This document shows, in pieces, positions 25,881 through 35,458 of a stretch of DNA of 60,019 bases. Under the pieces are notes generated by a model. It worked only from the letters and a program-made list of their open reading frames with translations, was not told where the DNA came from and did not search any database. Both the position numbers and the translations under genes were made by a program. Location: assembly GCA_000432915.1 (NCBI GenBank), contig HF995230.1, forward strand, positions 15,945-75,963. Direction: 5' to 3'. Every line of letters begins with the position of its first letter. The first letter of the stretch is position 1. The stretch is from Firmicutes bacterium CAG:194. GTDB taxonomy: Bacteria; Bacillota; Clostridia; Lachnospirales; Lachnospiraceae.

Positions 25881-25954
25881 AATCGTATCCTCCTTTTTTT
25901 GATGGGCAACAGCCCTCTTTATAAAGTATGAAAGATTCTGCATGGCGTGACTAA

Positions 25955-26968
25955 ATGAAAACTATTTGCAAGACAGGGAAAAGTATGATACGTTATCCGA
26001 GGAAAATCGGGAGAATATTATTTATGTGGATGTTATTCGTTTTAAATTATGGTGTTTTAAAAGGTACAAGAGAGATTGTTAAAAAGAAATCATTGCAGAG
26101 AAGCAGTGTCATGGAAGTGTTGTTTTTCTATACATTGTTTGCTTTTTTATTTGTATGCCCGGATGTGAAAAATGCAGCGCAGATGGATATGCATTTCCTG
26201 CCTGCGGTGGCATTTAAGTCTTTTATCATTTTTCTGGCATGGATGTGCAGCTTTAAAGCCATCAAGAAAATGCCGATCAGTCTGTACGGGCTTTTAGACC
26301 TGTCACGCGTTCTGTTTGCCACACTGCTGGCGGTGATCGTGCAGCATGAGGTACTGTCGGGAAATCAGATGATCGGGTTATTACTTGTCTGTGTCGGACT
26401 TCTGATGCTGAAAAGACCGAAATGGCCAATGGTTTGCAGAATGCAGAAGAAGGCACGGGAAAACTCTGATATACAGACAGATGACGGTACTGCGTGTACG
26501 ATTTCAGAAAAACAGAAAAATAAGGAACAGCAAAATGAAGAACATGTACCGGTCATTTTAGTCCTGTTTGCACTGGCTTCCTGTATGCTGAATGCGATAT
26601 CGGGACTTCTGGATAAAATACTGACAAAGGATATTACAAGTGCACAACTGCAGTTTTGGTATATGCTGTTTCTGGTGCTGTACTATCTGGTTTACATAAT
26701 TATCGCAAAAGAAAAGATCCACGTGAAGGAGTCATTGAAAAACCCTTGGATCTGGCTGCTTGCCATTTTGTTTGTCATTGCAGACCGGTCGCTTTTTCTG
26801 GCAAATGCAAACCCGGAAAGCCGGATCAGTATTATGACACTGATCAAGCAATCCGGCTGTATTGTGACGATCCTTGCGGGTAAGTTTATCTTCCATGAAA
26901 AAAATATCGGTTATAAACTGATTTGTGCGGCTGTCATTATTGCAGGAATTGTTGTAGCAGTGTTATAA
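25955..26968 (+). CDS. EamA/DMT-family transporter
   Basis: 337 aa with two EamA halves of about five helices each: first half about residues 20-150, second 195-337, separated by a long hydrophilic loop (~155-193, rich in Lys/Gln/Glu). Motifs include WMCSFKAIKKMPISLYGLLD and the matching FLANANPESRISIMTLIKQS. Start uncertain: ATG 25955 or 25985 and later ATG codons lack strong ribosome sites. A metabolite exporter or importer; substrate unknown. The stop lies inside the 5' part of an open frame before pcrA. Confidence 0.85.
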   Translation: MKTICKTGKSMIRYPRKIGRILFMWMLFVLNYGVLKGTREIVKKKSLQRSSVMEVLFFYTLFAFLFVCPDVKNAAQMDMHFLPAVAFKSFIIFLAWMCSFKAIKKMPISLYGLLDLSRVLFATLLAVIVQHEVLSGNQMIGLLLVCVGLLMLKRPKWPMVCRMQKKARENSDIQTDDGTACTISEKQKNKEQQNEEHVPVILVLFALASCMLNAISGLLDKILTKDITSAQLQFWYMLFLVLYYLVYIIIAKEKIHVKESLKNPWIWLLAILFVIADRSLFLANANPESRISIMTLIKQSGCIVTILAGKFIFHEKNIGYKLICAAVIIAGIVVAVL

Positions 26969-27009
26969 TAGGAAAGATAACGAACATTTGTTTGAATACG
27001 GAGGAATGT

Positions 27010-29439
27010 ATGAGTATTTACGATACATTAAATGAAAAGCAGAAGGAGGCAGTTTTGCAGACAGAAGGTCCTGTCCTGATCCTTGCAGGTGCGGGAAGCG
27101 GTAAGACAAGAGTGCTTACCCACAGGATCGCCTATCTGATCGAGGAATGTCAGGTCAGCCCATGGAACATCATGGCGATCACCTTTACCAATAAAGCAGC
27201 GCAGGAAATGCGGAACCGTGTGGATGCCCTTGTCGGGATGGGATCGGAGAGCATCTGGGTTTCCACCTTTCACTCCAGCTGTGTGCGGATCCTGCGCCGT
27301 TATGCAGACAGGATCGGTTATGATAACAATTTTACGATCTATGATACGGATGACCAGAAGACTGTGATGAAGGACGTGTGTAAACGTCTGGAGATCGACA
27401 CGAAGATGCTCAAGGAGCGTACGATCTTATCTGCGATCTCTTCTGCCAAGGATTCTCTGATCACACCGCAGGAATACGAAATGCATGCATTTGGTGATTT
27501 TACCAAGCAGCGGATTGGCAAGGTTTACCGGGAATATCAGGCAGCTTTGCGGAAGAATAATGCCATGGATTTTGATGATCTGATCATGCAGACTGTGGAG
27601 CTGTTTAAGGCGTGCCCGGAGGTCTGCCAGAATTATCAGGATCGTTTGCAATATATCATGGTGGATGAGTATCAGGATACCAATACAGCACAGTTTGAAC
27701 TGATCAAGTTGTTGTCTGCGGCTAACCGTAATTTATGCGTCGTAGGGGATGATGACCAGTCTATTTACAAGTTCCGTGGCGCTAACATCCGCAATATATT
27801 GGATTTCGAGTCAGTATTCCCGGATGCGCATGTGATCAAACTGGAGCAGAACTACAGATCCAGCCAGAATATTCTGGATGCGGCAAATGCCGTGATCCGC
27901 AATAACGTAGGGCGGAAGGACAAAGCACTGTGGACGGATCAGGGAGCGGGAAACCGGATCCATTTCCGTCAGTTTGACATGGCTTACGAAGAAGCGGAAT
28001 TTATTGCTTCCGATATTAAGAAAAAGCAGCGGACAGGAGAGGCAGCGTTTCAGGACTGCGCGGTGCTTTACCGGACAAATGCCCAGTCCCGTATGCTGGA
28101 GGAGCAGTTTGTACGATCCGGTATTCCTTATACGATCGTGGGCGGCGTAAATTTCTACGCCCGGAAGGAGATCAAGGATCTGCTGGCGTATTTAAAGACG
28201 ATCGATAACGGACGCGATGATGTGGCGGTAAAACGTATCATCAATATCCCGAAGCGTGGGATCGGTGCGACAACGATCGCAAAGGTACAGAATTATGCAG
28301 ACGAAAATAATCTGAGTTTTTATGATGCACTGCGGCAGGCGGAACAGATCCCGTCACTCGGCAAAAGCGCAGCCAAGATCACACCGTTTGTCAATATGAT
28401 ACAGGTATTCAGAAGCCGTCTGACTGTTTACGGGCTGGAAGAGCTTTTGCAGGATATCATCGATACAACGGGCTATATGGATCTGCTGCAGGCAGAGGGA
28501 GAGCAGGAAGAAGCGGAAAGCCGTATGGAAAACGTGGACGAACTTCTTTCCAAGGTTGTTGCCTATGAGTCGGAGCATGAGGAAGCGACACTTTCCGGTT
28601 TCCTGGAAGAAGTCGCACTTGTTGCGGATATTGATAACGTGGATGAGGAGCAGGACAGAGTGCTTCTGATGACGCTGCACAGTGCAAAGGGACTGGAATT
28701 TTCCCATGTTTATCTGGCAGGTATGGAGGATGGCATCTTCCCAAGCTATATGACCATCACAGCGGACGACAGCTCCGAGCTGGAGGAAGAGCGCAGGCTG
28801 GCATATGTAGGTATCACAAGAGCCAAAAAGGATCTGACGATCACAGCAGCGAAGCAGCGTATGGTGCGCGGCGAAACACAGTATAATCCGATCAGCCGTT
28901 TCATCAAGGAGATCCCGGAAGAGCTTTTAGACAATAAACTGCCTGTTTATAAGAGAAGCTTCAGCGATTATGAGGATGACTCCTACGAGAAGAGCCTGTT
29001 TAAGCAGAAGCCGTACAGTTCGGGATCGCTTTCCTTTGGGCAGGGACGGCAGGAATTTGGAAAGACATTCAGTGCCAATACATTTTCCGCAAGTGGCATA
29101 AAAAAACCTGCAGAGCATGGAAGCAGTAGTAAGCCGAAAGCAACTGTAAAGCCGGTCTACGTGACACCGGGCAGCCAGACGATCGCAAGATCCGCAAGCC
29201 TTCGTAAGCCTGCGGTAACACCGGAAAAGGTCAAGCCGTTTATTGCACAGACGCAGGCAAAGCCCGCGTATGCTTCTGTACAGTATACGGTCGGGGATAA
29301 GGTGCGCCATATGAAATTCGGAGAAGGTGTTGTGCTGAAAATGGAGCCGGGACCGAAGGATACCAAGGTTACCGTCAATTTCAATGCGTATGGGCAGAAG
29401 GTTATGTATGCGGCTTTCGCAAAGCTGCAGAAGATCTGA
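27010..29439 (+). CDS. pcrA: ATP-dependent DNA helicase PcrA (UvrD/Rep family)
   Basis: 809 aa from ATG 27010 after CGGAGGAATGT; the frame opens at 26923 without a ribosome site. Superfamily 1A motifs in order: Q motif NEKQKEAVL, motif I AGAGSGKTRVLTHR, motif Ia ITFTNKAAQEM, motif II VDEYQDTN, motif III VGDDDQSIYKFRGAN, motif IV RSSQNIL, motif V TLHSAKGLEFSHV, motif VI RRLAYVGITRAK. The C-terminal tudor-like segment VGDKVRHMKFGEGVVL binds RNA polymerase in PcrA. A Ser/Lys-rich linker precedes it. Unwinds DNA in repair and replication. Confidence 0.97.
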   Translation: MSIYDTLNEKQKEAVLQTEGPVLILAGAGSGKTRVLTHRIAYLIEECQVSPWNIMAITFTNKAAQEMRNRVDALVGMGSESIWVSTFHSSCVRILRRYADRIGYDNNFTIYDTDDQKTVMKDVCKRLEIDTKMLKERTILSAISSAKDSLITPQEYEMHAFGDFTKQRIGKVYREYQAALRKNNAMDFDDLIMQTVELFKACPEVCQNYQDRLQYIMVDEYQDTNTAQFELIKLLSAANRNLCVVGDDDQSIYKFRGANIRNILDFESVFPDAHVIKLEQNYRSSQNILDAANAVIRNNVGRKDKALWTDQGAGNRIHFRQFDMAYEEAEFIASDIKKKQRTGEAAFQDCAVLYRTNAQSRMLEEQFVRSGIPYTIVGGVNFYARKEIKDLLAYLKTIDNGRDDVAVKRIINIPKRGIGATTIAKVQNYADENNLSFYDALRQAEQIPSLGKSAAKITPFVNMIQVFRSRLTVYGLEELLQDIIDTTGYMDLLQAEGEQEEAESRMENVDELLSKVVAYESEHEEATLSGFLEEVALVADIDNVDEEQDRVLLMTLHSAKGLEFSHVYLAGMEDGIFPSYMTITADDSSELEEERRLAYVGITRAKKDLTITAAKQRMVRGETQYNPISRFIKEIPEELLDNKLPVYKRSFSDYEDDSYEKSLFKQKPYSSGSLSFGQGRQEFGKTFSANTFSASGIKKPAEHGSSSKPKATVKPVYVTPGSQTIARSASLRKPAVTPEKVKPFIAQTQAKPAYASVQYTVGDKVRHMKFGEGVVLKMEPGPKDTKVTVNFNAYGQKVMYAAFAKLQKI

Positions 29440-29625
29440 TTGCGGAATTTATGTTTTTGTTTTTTTTACCGGGCTATGCAGAAAATACTGGTAGTAATGA
29501 AGCGGAAAATGTGGTATACTATCTACAATTAAACGATGTAAAGGCAGCTGATAAAAGACCGGCTGATCACAAATCTGTATGGTGCTGAGCCGTTACAAAT
29601 CAAATATAAGAAAGGCGGAATTAAC

Positions 29626-29910
29626 ATGAACAAATTAAAGGTAGAAGACATTGCAGCAATGATCAAGGCAAATGACTTCCTGAAGAAGGAAGAAGAGGAA
29701 AAGAAATTTCCAAGAGCAATTCTCTGGGCTCTTGCGATCATTGGAGCTATTGCAGCAGTAGCAGGCATCGCATATGCAGTATATCTGTATTTCACACCGG
29801 ATTATCTGGAAGACTTCGAAGATGATTTCGATGATGACTTTGATGATGATTTCTTTGATGAAGAAGATACTGAAAAAGTAGATGCAAAGGCAGACGAGAC
29901 AGAGGAATAA
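29626..29910 (+). CDS. Small membrane protein with a poly-acidic tail
   Basis: 94 aa, ATG after AAAGGCGG. Residues 1-28 are charged (KKEEEEKK), 29-53 form one membrane helix (AILWALAIIGAIAAVAGIAY), and ~57-80 is a run of Asp/Phe/Glu (DDFDDDFDDDFFDEED) before an acidic end. Promoter with extended -10 TGGTATACT at ~29512. Family unknown to me; the Asp-rich tail could bind divalent metal or basic proteins. Followed by a terminator and by rlmD 98 nt later, so a free-standing gene. Confidence 0.75.
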   Translation: MNKLKVEDIAAMIKANDFLKKEEEEKKFPRAILWALAIIGAIAAVAGIAYAVYLYFTPDYLEDFEDDFDDDFDDDFFDEEDTEKVDAKADETEE

Positions 29911-29934
29911 ATCGAAACAGAACAGAACGCATTG

Positions 29935-29967
29935 AACGGGATTCCATTCCGATGGAATCCCGTTTTG
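29935..29967 (+). terminator. Rho-independent terminator after the small membrane protein
   Basis: Stem AACGGGATTCCAT/ATGGAATCCCGTT, loop TCCG, then TTG. The complement also has AT-rich flanks. Confidence 0.85.
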
Positions 29968-30008
29968 TAGTGAGGTAACAAAATCAAGCGACAGCGAAAA
30001 GGAGTAGT

Positions 30009-31409
30009 ATGAAAAAGGGTGAGATCGTAGAGGGCGTGATTGAGCGCATTCAATTTCCGAATAAAGGTATTATGAGTGTAGAGGATACCAAGGTCATTGT
30101 AAAAAATACAATACCGGGGCAGAAGGTGAGCTGCCGCATCACAAAAAAGAAAAAGGGAAGAGCAGAAGCAAATGTGCTGGAAATTCTGGAAAAAGCACCG
30201 GACGAGATAGCTTCTCCATGTCCGCATTTTGGAATCTGCGGTGGTTGTAATTATCAGAACCTGCCATATGAAGCACAGCTTTCCATCAAAGAAAATCAGG
30301 TGAAACAGATCCTTGACGAAGTTTACATAAGTCAGAATCAGAAGCCGGATTATGTATTTGAAGGCATTAAACCAAGTCCGATCCGGTATGGCTACCGGAA
30401 TAAGATGGAGTTTTCTTTTGGAGATGCTTATAAGGACGGTCCGCTCAGCCTTGGTATGCATAAGCGTGGCAGCTTTTATGATATTGTGACGGTAGACCAG
30501 TGCCAGATCGTAGATCCTGATTTCAGAAAAGTACTTTCCGCAGTGCTTACCTGGGGGCAGGAGAATGATATTCCGTTTTATCATCGTATGAGACAGACCG
30601 GATATCTGCGTCACCTGCTTGTCAGACGTGCTGTGAAAACAGGAGAGTTGATGGTTGCACTTGTCACAACAACACTGGGCACCTATGATCTGCAGCCACT
30701 TGTAAATGAATTATGTAAACTTGACTTAACAGGAAAACTGGTAGGTGTTCTGCACACGTATAATGACAGTGTTGCAGATGTAGTTAAGAATGATAAGACA
30801 GAGATCTTATACGGACAGGATTATTTTTACGAGGAATTACTGGGACTGCGTTTTAAGATCACGGAGTTTTCTTTCTTTCAGACAAACTCGCTGGGCGCAG
30901 AGGTTCTGTATGAGACAGCGCGTTCCTATATCGGTTCTCTGAACGAAAACGGGGAAAAGGACAAGATCGTATTTGATCTTTACTCCGGTACCGGAACGAT
31001 CGCACAGTTGATGGCACCGGTTGCCAAAAAGGTGATCGGGGTGGAGATCATTGAAGAAGCGGTAGAAGCTGCAAAGAAGAATGCAGAATTAAATGGTTTA
31101 CATAACTGCGAGTTTATTGCAGGGGATGTCTTGAAGGTCTTAGACACGATCGAAGAAAAGCCAGATCTTATCATTTTAGATCCACCGCGTGACGGTATTC
31201 ATCCCAAGGCACTGACGAAGATCATCGATTACGGCGTAGACCGCATTGTCTACATTTCCTGCAAGCCAACAAGTCTGGCAAGAGATCTTGCCGTATTTGA
31301 GGCAAGCGGTTATAAGATGGAGAAGGCTGTGGCGGTTGATATGTTCCCCGGGACAGTGCATTGCGAGAGCATCGCGTTACTTCAGAAGAAGGGGAAATCG
31401 GATTTATAA
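30009..31409 (+). CDS. rlmD: 23S rRNA (uracil-C5)-methyltransferase, RlmD/RumA type
   Basis: 466 aa. N-terminal TRAM domain (residues ~1-62), iron-sulfur cysteine cluster in CPHFGICGGCNYQ near residue 70, SAM-binding VFDLYSGTGTIAQLM near 321, and the catalytic LDPPRDG near 390 with the nucleophilic Cys in YISCKPTSLARDL near 417. Methylates a uridine of 23S rRNA (U1939 in E. coli; Gram-positive relatives also act on U747). AAAGGAG precedes the ATG. The gene is at the edge of the accessory patch; the IS remnant begins 40 nt later. Confidence 0.93.
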   Translation: MKKGEIVEGVIERIQFPNKGIMSVEDTKVIVKNTIPGQKVSCRITKKKKGRAEANVLEILEKAPDEIASPCPHFGICGGCNYQNLPYEAQLSIKENQVKQILDEVYISQNQKPDYVFEGIKPSPIRYGYRNKMEFSFGDAYKDGPLSLGMHKRGSFYDIVTVDQCQIVDPDFRKVLSAVLTWGQENDIPFYHRMRQTGYLRHLLVRRAVKTGELMVALVTTTLGTYDLQPLVNELCKLDLTGKLVGVLHTYNDSVADVVKNDKTEILYGQDYFYEELLGLRFKITEFSFFQTNSLGAEVLYETARSYIGSLNENGEKDKIVFDLYSGTGTIAQLMAPVAKKVIGVEIIEEAVEAAKKNAELNGLHNCEFIAGDVLKVLDTIEEKPDLIILDPPRDGIHPKALTKIIDYGVDRIVYISCKPTSLARDLAVFEASGYKMEKAVAVDMFPGTVHCESIALLQKKGKSDL

Positions 31410-31450
31410 GATGGTATGACACTGTCAACTATGTTGGATATGCTTTCTAT

Positions 31451-32358
31451 TATAATGGTCTCATAAATTAAGACACTTTTTCGGACAGTTTTTAATGAAT
31501 CTGATATACTAAAATCAGTAACAAAGAAAGGATTCATAAACATGTCCAGACAAAGAAGAAATTTCAGTGCCAAATTCAAATCAGACCTTGTAATCGAACT
31601 ACTTAAGGGTGAGAAAGATCTCAATACTCTTGCTGTTGAAAATAATATCCAGCCGAATCTGCTCCGCAACTGGAAAAAAGAATTTCTCGACAACGCTTCT
31701 GCTATATTTGATGACAAACGTGAGGATAACATCAAAGAAAAGCTTGCCGAAGAACGCAAGGAAAAAGCGGAGTATGCCAAAAAGGTTGGTCAGTTAACCA
31801 TGCAGGTTGACTGGCTCAAAAAAAATCTGAAGAAGTTTGTGGATCTGACTACGAGAGTAAGTTTAGTCCAAAGATGGACCTTTCCAAGCGTATGCAGCAA
31901 GCCAAGGTATGTCCATATCTGCTTCGTAATGCCCTCATAGACAAACCAAACCAGGCATGGCCTATAGACATTACATATATTCCGATCAGGCGTGGCTTTT
32001 TATATCTGACAGCCATTATTGATTGGCACAGCCGCTGGGCAGACAACATTATGATTGAGCGCTGGTTTCGCAGCTTCAAGTATGAAGAAGCCTACCTGAC
32101 ACAATACAATAACATCAAAGACGCCAGAACTGCCATCGGACAGTATATCCACACTTACAACTTTGAACGGCGTCATTCTGCACTTGACTATCAGACGGCT
32201 GAATGCTACTATCCGGCAATGCTGTTGCCATATGTAGCTTAGCATAAATGGAACAGGGGGAGAGTTCCTCTACTTTCCCAGTGTTCCCTGTAACTTATCA
32301 ACCATATCAGTTCAATATAAAAATCTTAGATTTTTGTATTGACAATTGAGCCACTATA
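31451..32358 (+). mobile_element. Internally deleted IS3-family (IS150-like) element
   Basis: Probable imperfect terminal repeats: TATAATGGTCTCA at the left and TGAGCCACTATA at the right (one gap, one mismatch). Only ~0.9 kb remains of the ~1.5 kb or more expected. It carries pieces of orfA (31542-31840) and orfB (31873-32242). The ends are inferred; target duplication was not identified. Confidence 0.7.
31542..32242 (+). pseudogene. IS3-family transposase orfA-orfB remnant
   Basis: orfA is intact to residue ~88 (MSRQRRNFSAKFKSDLVIEL, then HTH NIQPNLLRNWKKEF, coiled coil). At an A8 run (31818-31825) the frame shifts by one base: the downstream -1 frame reads SEEVCGSDYESKFSPK, the normal end of orfA. 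A deletion then fuses it to orfB residues around MDLSKRMQQAKVCPYLLRN. The rve domain keeps the first two catalytic Asp (WPIDITYIP, AIIDWHSR) and the distal Glu (IMIERWFRSFKYEE), but ~60 residues between DWHSR and ADNIM are missing. Non-functional. Confidence 0.85.
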
Positions 32359-32613
32359 AATATATCATTAAGGTAAAACTTATATGGGATCGAATAAAAA
32401 TAAAGGTTACGAATATGATGCAGACAGGCTGTATTCCTCTCAAAAGGATAAGGAAAAGCAACTCCAGTTGGAAAAGGAAAGCCGACATGGATGAAAAGCC
32501 AATGAAAGCTAGAAGAGGGAAATTGACGGTGTGACTTATTTGCTGGTTCCGTTGTCTGCTACTTCAGATATTGAGATAGATGGTATAAGATTAAGATAAG
32601 TTAGGAGTACTTT
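32359..32613 (+). other. Gene scraps between the IS remnant and the chemotaxis receptor
   Basis: Two short hydrophilic open stretches are visible. 32384-32494 would encode a 36-residue peptide (starts MGSNKNKGYEYDAD). 32513-32599 is a 28-residue tail without start, ending in DIEIDGIRLR. Neither has a convincing ribosome site. They look like broken pieces of mobile-element cargo; the families are not recognised. Confidence 0.4.
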
Positions 32614-34662
32614 ATGAAGAAGAAAAATATTTTTGCAAAAAAAATAATCGTAGCTATTTTGATAATGCAGATGATAGTTATGACCTGTTTATCAGTGATG
32701 GTAATAATGGAAACTACTAAAAATAGCAAAAATACTGCAATCAACAATCTGCAGACAATCGTACAGGAGAGAAGCCAGATTGTGGATAATTATGTACAGG
32801 AATCCGAGGTGATTCTGTCAGCATACAGTAAGGCAGGAGAAATTTTGAATGTCCTCAAAAATCCGGAAAATAAATCAGCAATTGATGCGGCACAGAAATA
32901 TACGGAATCCTTTTCTGCGGATATAAATAATCTGGAGGGATTGTATGTAAGTGAATGGAATACCCATGTACTTGCCCATACCAATGCCGGGGTGGTTGGT
33001 ATTACTACAAGAGAAGGGGATTCGTTAAAAGCATTACAGGATATACTGATTGCTACGGATGGGGTATATAATACAGGAATCATTATATCACCGGCAAGCG
33101 GCGATCAGATTGTCTCCATGTATCGGGCGATCTATGATGAAAGTGGGAATCCTGCAGGACTTGTTGGGGGTGGAATTTATACTGAGGGGCTTGTGAATAA
33201 GCTGGACAGCCTTGGAATGAATGGAATGGAGCATGCGACTTACAGCATGATTAATGTAAAGGATCATAAATATATTTTCCATAATCAGGCGGAAAAGGTT
33301 GCCACAGAAACAGAGGAAGAGTATCTGCTGCAGTTATGTGAGAAATATAAGGATACTGCGAATAGTGCCGGTGGTTATGTAGAGCACAAAGAGAATGGAA
33401 AAGACTATATTGACTCTTATTATTATATGGCAGACCGTGGATGGCTGTTTATGATTAATGCTGATGAAGATGAATTATTTGCGGCTGTTGTTTCTGTAAG
33501 AAATCAGTTGTTGATTATGTGTGCAATCATATTACTGATTCTTGGTATAGTATCCGCTGTAATTATCACCAGAATGATGTGCCCTATGATGTCTATTGAA
33601 AATGGTATAATAAAGTTACAACAGTTTGATTTAACATCTAACGATGATATTAAACAGCATGAGATACATAAGGACGAACTTGGAAATATTTCAAAAGCTA
33701 TAGGTAATTTAATTACATCATTAAGAGGTATGGTACAGACTTTGATGGAGTGTTGTGGCACTTTAGAAGAAAATGCTCACAATCTTCATGATTCTGCAAT
33801 TGAAATGGTAGATAGCACAACAGACCAAACTGCTGCTACACAACAATTATCGGAATCACTAGAAAATACCAATAAAACTGTAGATAATGTATATAAAGAG
33901 GTAAAACATATTAATGATATTGTAGAAGCCATCGATTTGCAAATTACAGAAACATTGCAGATGAGCAAAAAGGTAAAACTGGATGCGGACGATATGTGTA
34001 ATAATGCACAGCAGGCATATGAAAATGGAAAACAAGAACTTGACAGCACCAGATTATCCGTAGAACATGCCATTGATAGTTTGAGTGAATTATCTAAAAT
34101 TAATCAATTAGCAACTGAAATCCTAAGCATCGCCAATAAAACGAATCTTCTTTCCCTGAATGCTTCGATTGAAGCAGCAAGAGCAGGAGAAGCCGGAAAA
34201 GGCTTTGCGGTTGTAGCAGGGGAGATCGGTACATTGGCAGATACTTCAAAAATGACCGCAACAAATATTCAAACGATATGCAATGAAGCAAACAATAGTA
34301 TTGAGGTGGTAAACAATTGTTTTTGTAAGATTATAGATTATATGCAAAACAGTGTTGTAGGACAGTTTGAAAGTTATGCAAAACAGTCTGATAACAACAG
34401 TGCAATAGCAGAAAATATCCAAAACTTAATGGAAGAAATTACAAAATCCATTGAAACAATGATTACTTCTACATCCCAGATTAACGATCATATGGAAGAA
34501 ATTCATGATATTACAGCACAAAATCAGAATGCAATCGATAGTATTGTAGAAAAAAGCGAAAAACTCTCTGATGTTTCTGATACAATTCAGCATCAGGTAA
34601 CACAGAATCAAACAATTGCAAAACGACTTTCTGATATTGTAAATAAATTTACAATAAATTAG
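32614..34662 (+). CDS. Methyl-accepting chemotaxis protein with dCache-like sensor
   Basis: 682 aa. TM1 at ~9-31, an extracytoplasmic Cache-type sensor (~32-295, with the pattern GLYVSEWNTHVLAHTNAGVVG and later DSYYYMADRGWLFMIN), TM2 at ~299-321, a HAMP-like linker, then a long helical signalling domain. The hairpin tip NLLSLNASIEAARAGEAGKG around residue 510 contacts CheA/CheW. The coding sequence is visibly more A+T-rich than its neighbours, and it follows an IS remnant, pointing to acquisition. No other chemotaxis or flagellar gene is in the window. AGGAGT precedes the ATG. Confidence 0.95.
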   Translation: MKKKNIFAKKIIVAILIMQMIVMTCLSVMVIMETTKNSKNTAINNLQTIVQERSQIVDNYVQESEVILSAYSKAGEILNVLKNPENKSAIDAAQKYTESFSADINNLEGLYVSEWNTHVLAHTNAGVVGITTREGDSLKALQDILIATDGVYNTGIIISPASGDQIVSMYRAIYDESGNPAGLVGGGIYTEGLVNKLDSLGMNGMEHATYSMINVKDHKYIFHNQAEKVATETEEEYLLQLCEKYKDTANSAGGYVEHKENGKDYIDSYYYMADRGWLFMINADEDELFAAVVSVRNQLLIMCAIILLILGIVSAVIITRMMCPMMSIENGIIKLQQFDLTSNDDIKQHEIHKDELGNISKAIGNLITSLRGMVQTLMECCGTLEENAHNLHDSAIEMVDSTTDQTAATQQLSESLENTNKTVDNVYKEVKHINDIVEAIDLQITETLQMSKKVKLDADDMCNNAQQAYENGKQELDSTRLSVEHAIDSLSELSKINQLATEILSIANKTNLLSLNASIEAARAGEAGKGFAVVAGEIGTLADTSKMTATNIQTICNEANNSIEVVNNCFCKIIDYMQNSVVGQFESYAKQSDNNSAIAENIQNLMEEITKSIETMITSTSQINDHMEEIHDITAQNQNAIDSIVEKSEKLSDVSDTIQHQVTQNQTIAKRLSDIVNKFTIN

Positions 34663-34730
34663 AGTCTTTCGATTTTTAAAGACCTAACAAATGCAGAGGA
34701 TGTGCTGATTTATTCTATACGGAAATAGTA

Positions 34731-34759
34731 AAACAGGCTGCCTGTCTGGCAGCCTGTTT
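34731..34759. terminator. Bidirectional terminator, chemotaxis receptor / PH-domain gene
   Basis: Stem AAACAGGCTGCC/GGCAGCCTGTTT, loop TGTCT. Confidence 0.82.
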
Positions 34760-34776
34760 CGCCTCTGTAACCTAAT

Positions 34777-35172
34777 TTACTGGTCTGAATCCACATCATC
34801 GTCATCATCGTCATCATCCATATCATGACTGATATATTCGCGACTGCTGACTCTTTTTCTGGAACGTTCTTCCTCCACCAGTTCAGAAATCATTTCCTTG
34901 ACATTTTTGGAATCCTTAATATTTTTGATCTCGAAATCGCCCAACGTTTTATCGGCAGAACAGCACTTGATCGTGCCAAGACCGAATAACCGCTGCCAGA
35001 GCTTACGCTCCAGAGAAAGATCCATGATCCGGTACAGACGGACTTCATCCTCTTTTGTACTGAGTAAGCCTGTGCTGATAAAAAGTCTGTCTTCCGTTAA
35101 ACTGTATTTTGTAAATGTCCAGGGAAGACCGAAAATGATACGTTTTCTGTCTTTCCATTTTATCTCTGCCAT
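34777..35172 (-). CDS. PH-domain (bPH2/YdbS-like) protein with poly-Asp tail
   Basis: 131 aa. Residues ~5-95 follow the bacterial PH-domain 2 pattern: WTFTKYSLTEDRLFISTGLL, DEVRLYRIMDLSLERKLWQR and LGTIKCCSADKTLGDFEI. There is no membrane helix, unlike YdbS/YdbT. The C-terminus (~100-131) is disordered: SRKRVSSREYISHDM, then eight Asp in a row, then VDSDQ. GGAGGTACATT precedes the ATG. Function unknown; single-gene unit convergent with the chemotaxis receptor. Confidence 0.85.
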   Translation of the reverse strand: MAEIKWKDRKRIIFGLPWTFTKYSLTEDRLFISTGLLSTKEDEVRLYRIMDLSLERKLWQRLFGLGTIKCCSADKTLGDFEIKNIKDSKNVKEMISELVEEERSRKRVSSREYISHDMDDDDDDDDVDSDQ

Positions 35173-35250
35173 AATGTACCTCCCAACTGTTTTATAAAGA
35201 TGGTAACACGCTTATTTTTGTTTGTAAATGTTTATGGGGGAAATATTTTA

Positions 35251-35259
35251 TGGTATAAT
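35251..35259 (+). promoter_or_regulatory. Extended -10 promoter before element A2 and the cyclophilin gene
   Basis: TGGTATAAT, with a weak -35 TTTATG 17 bp upstream. The predicted start (about 35265) coincides with the first base of element A2, so the element would be the 5' end of the cyclophilin mRNA. Confidence 0.65.
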
Positions 35260-35263
35260 ATTT

Positions 35264-35458
35264 TGATGCCAGGGTCAAAAGGTCTAAAACCACATGAGCT
35301 TGCTCATAAGTGGTTGAAAGACCTTGGGACCCGCCCCGATATGAGCATAAAAGTGGGATGTTAATCCCACGATATGCGAATATTGGGCAGGATTGTGGGA
35401 GTGCAGAGCACGGAACAATCCGCAGGCATCAAAGCCCGGGCTTTTGACCCTGGCATCA
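35264..35458 (+). repeat. Structured element family A, copy A2, with extended 3' arm
   Basis: Core 35264-35431 is the same fold as A1, with closing stem TGATGCC/GGCATCA (a C-G pair replacing the U-A of A1), arm 1 AACCAC/GTGGTT, arm 2 GTGGGAT/ATCCCAC and arm 3 GGATTGT/ACAATCC. Uniquely it carries a 27-nt extension containing CTTTTGACCCTGGCATCA, the exact complement of the first 18 nt of the element. It ends 32 nt before the cyclophilin ATG and covers most of the gap 35173-35490. Confidence 0.85.

Noticed and set aside
24987..25931. 314-codon plus-strand frame opposite the NMT1-type binding protein
   Set aside because: Shadow frame; the minus strand has the lipobox, ribosome site and family motifs.
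31818..31825. A8 run in the transposase as a programmed frameshift site
   Set aside because: IS3 elements do use A-rich slippery sites, but here the shifted frame is simply the normal orfA end, and large deletions follow, so a one-base mutation is the simpler reading.
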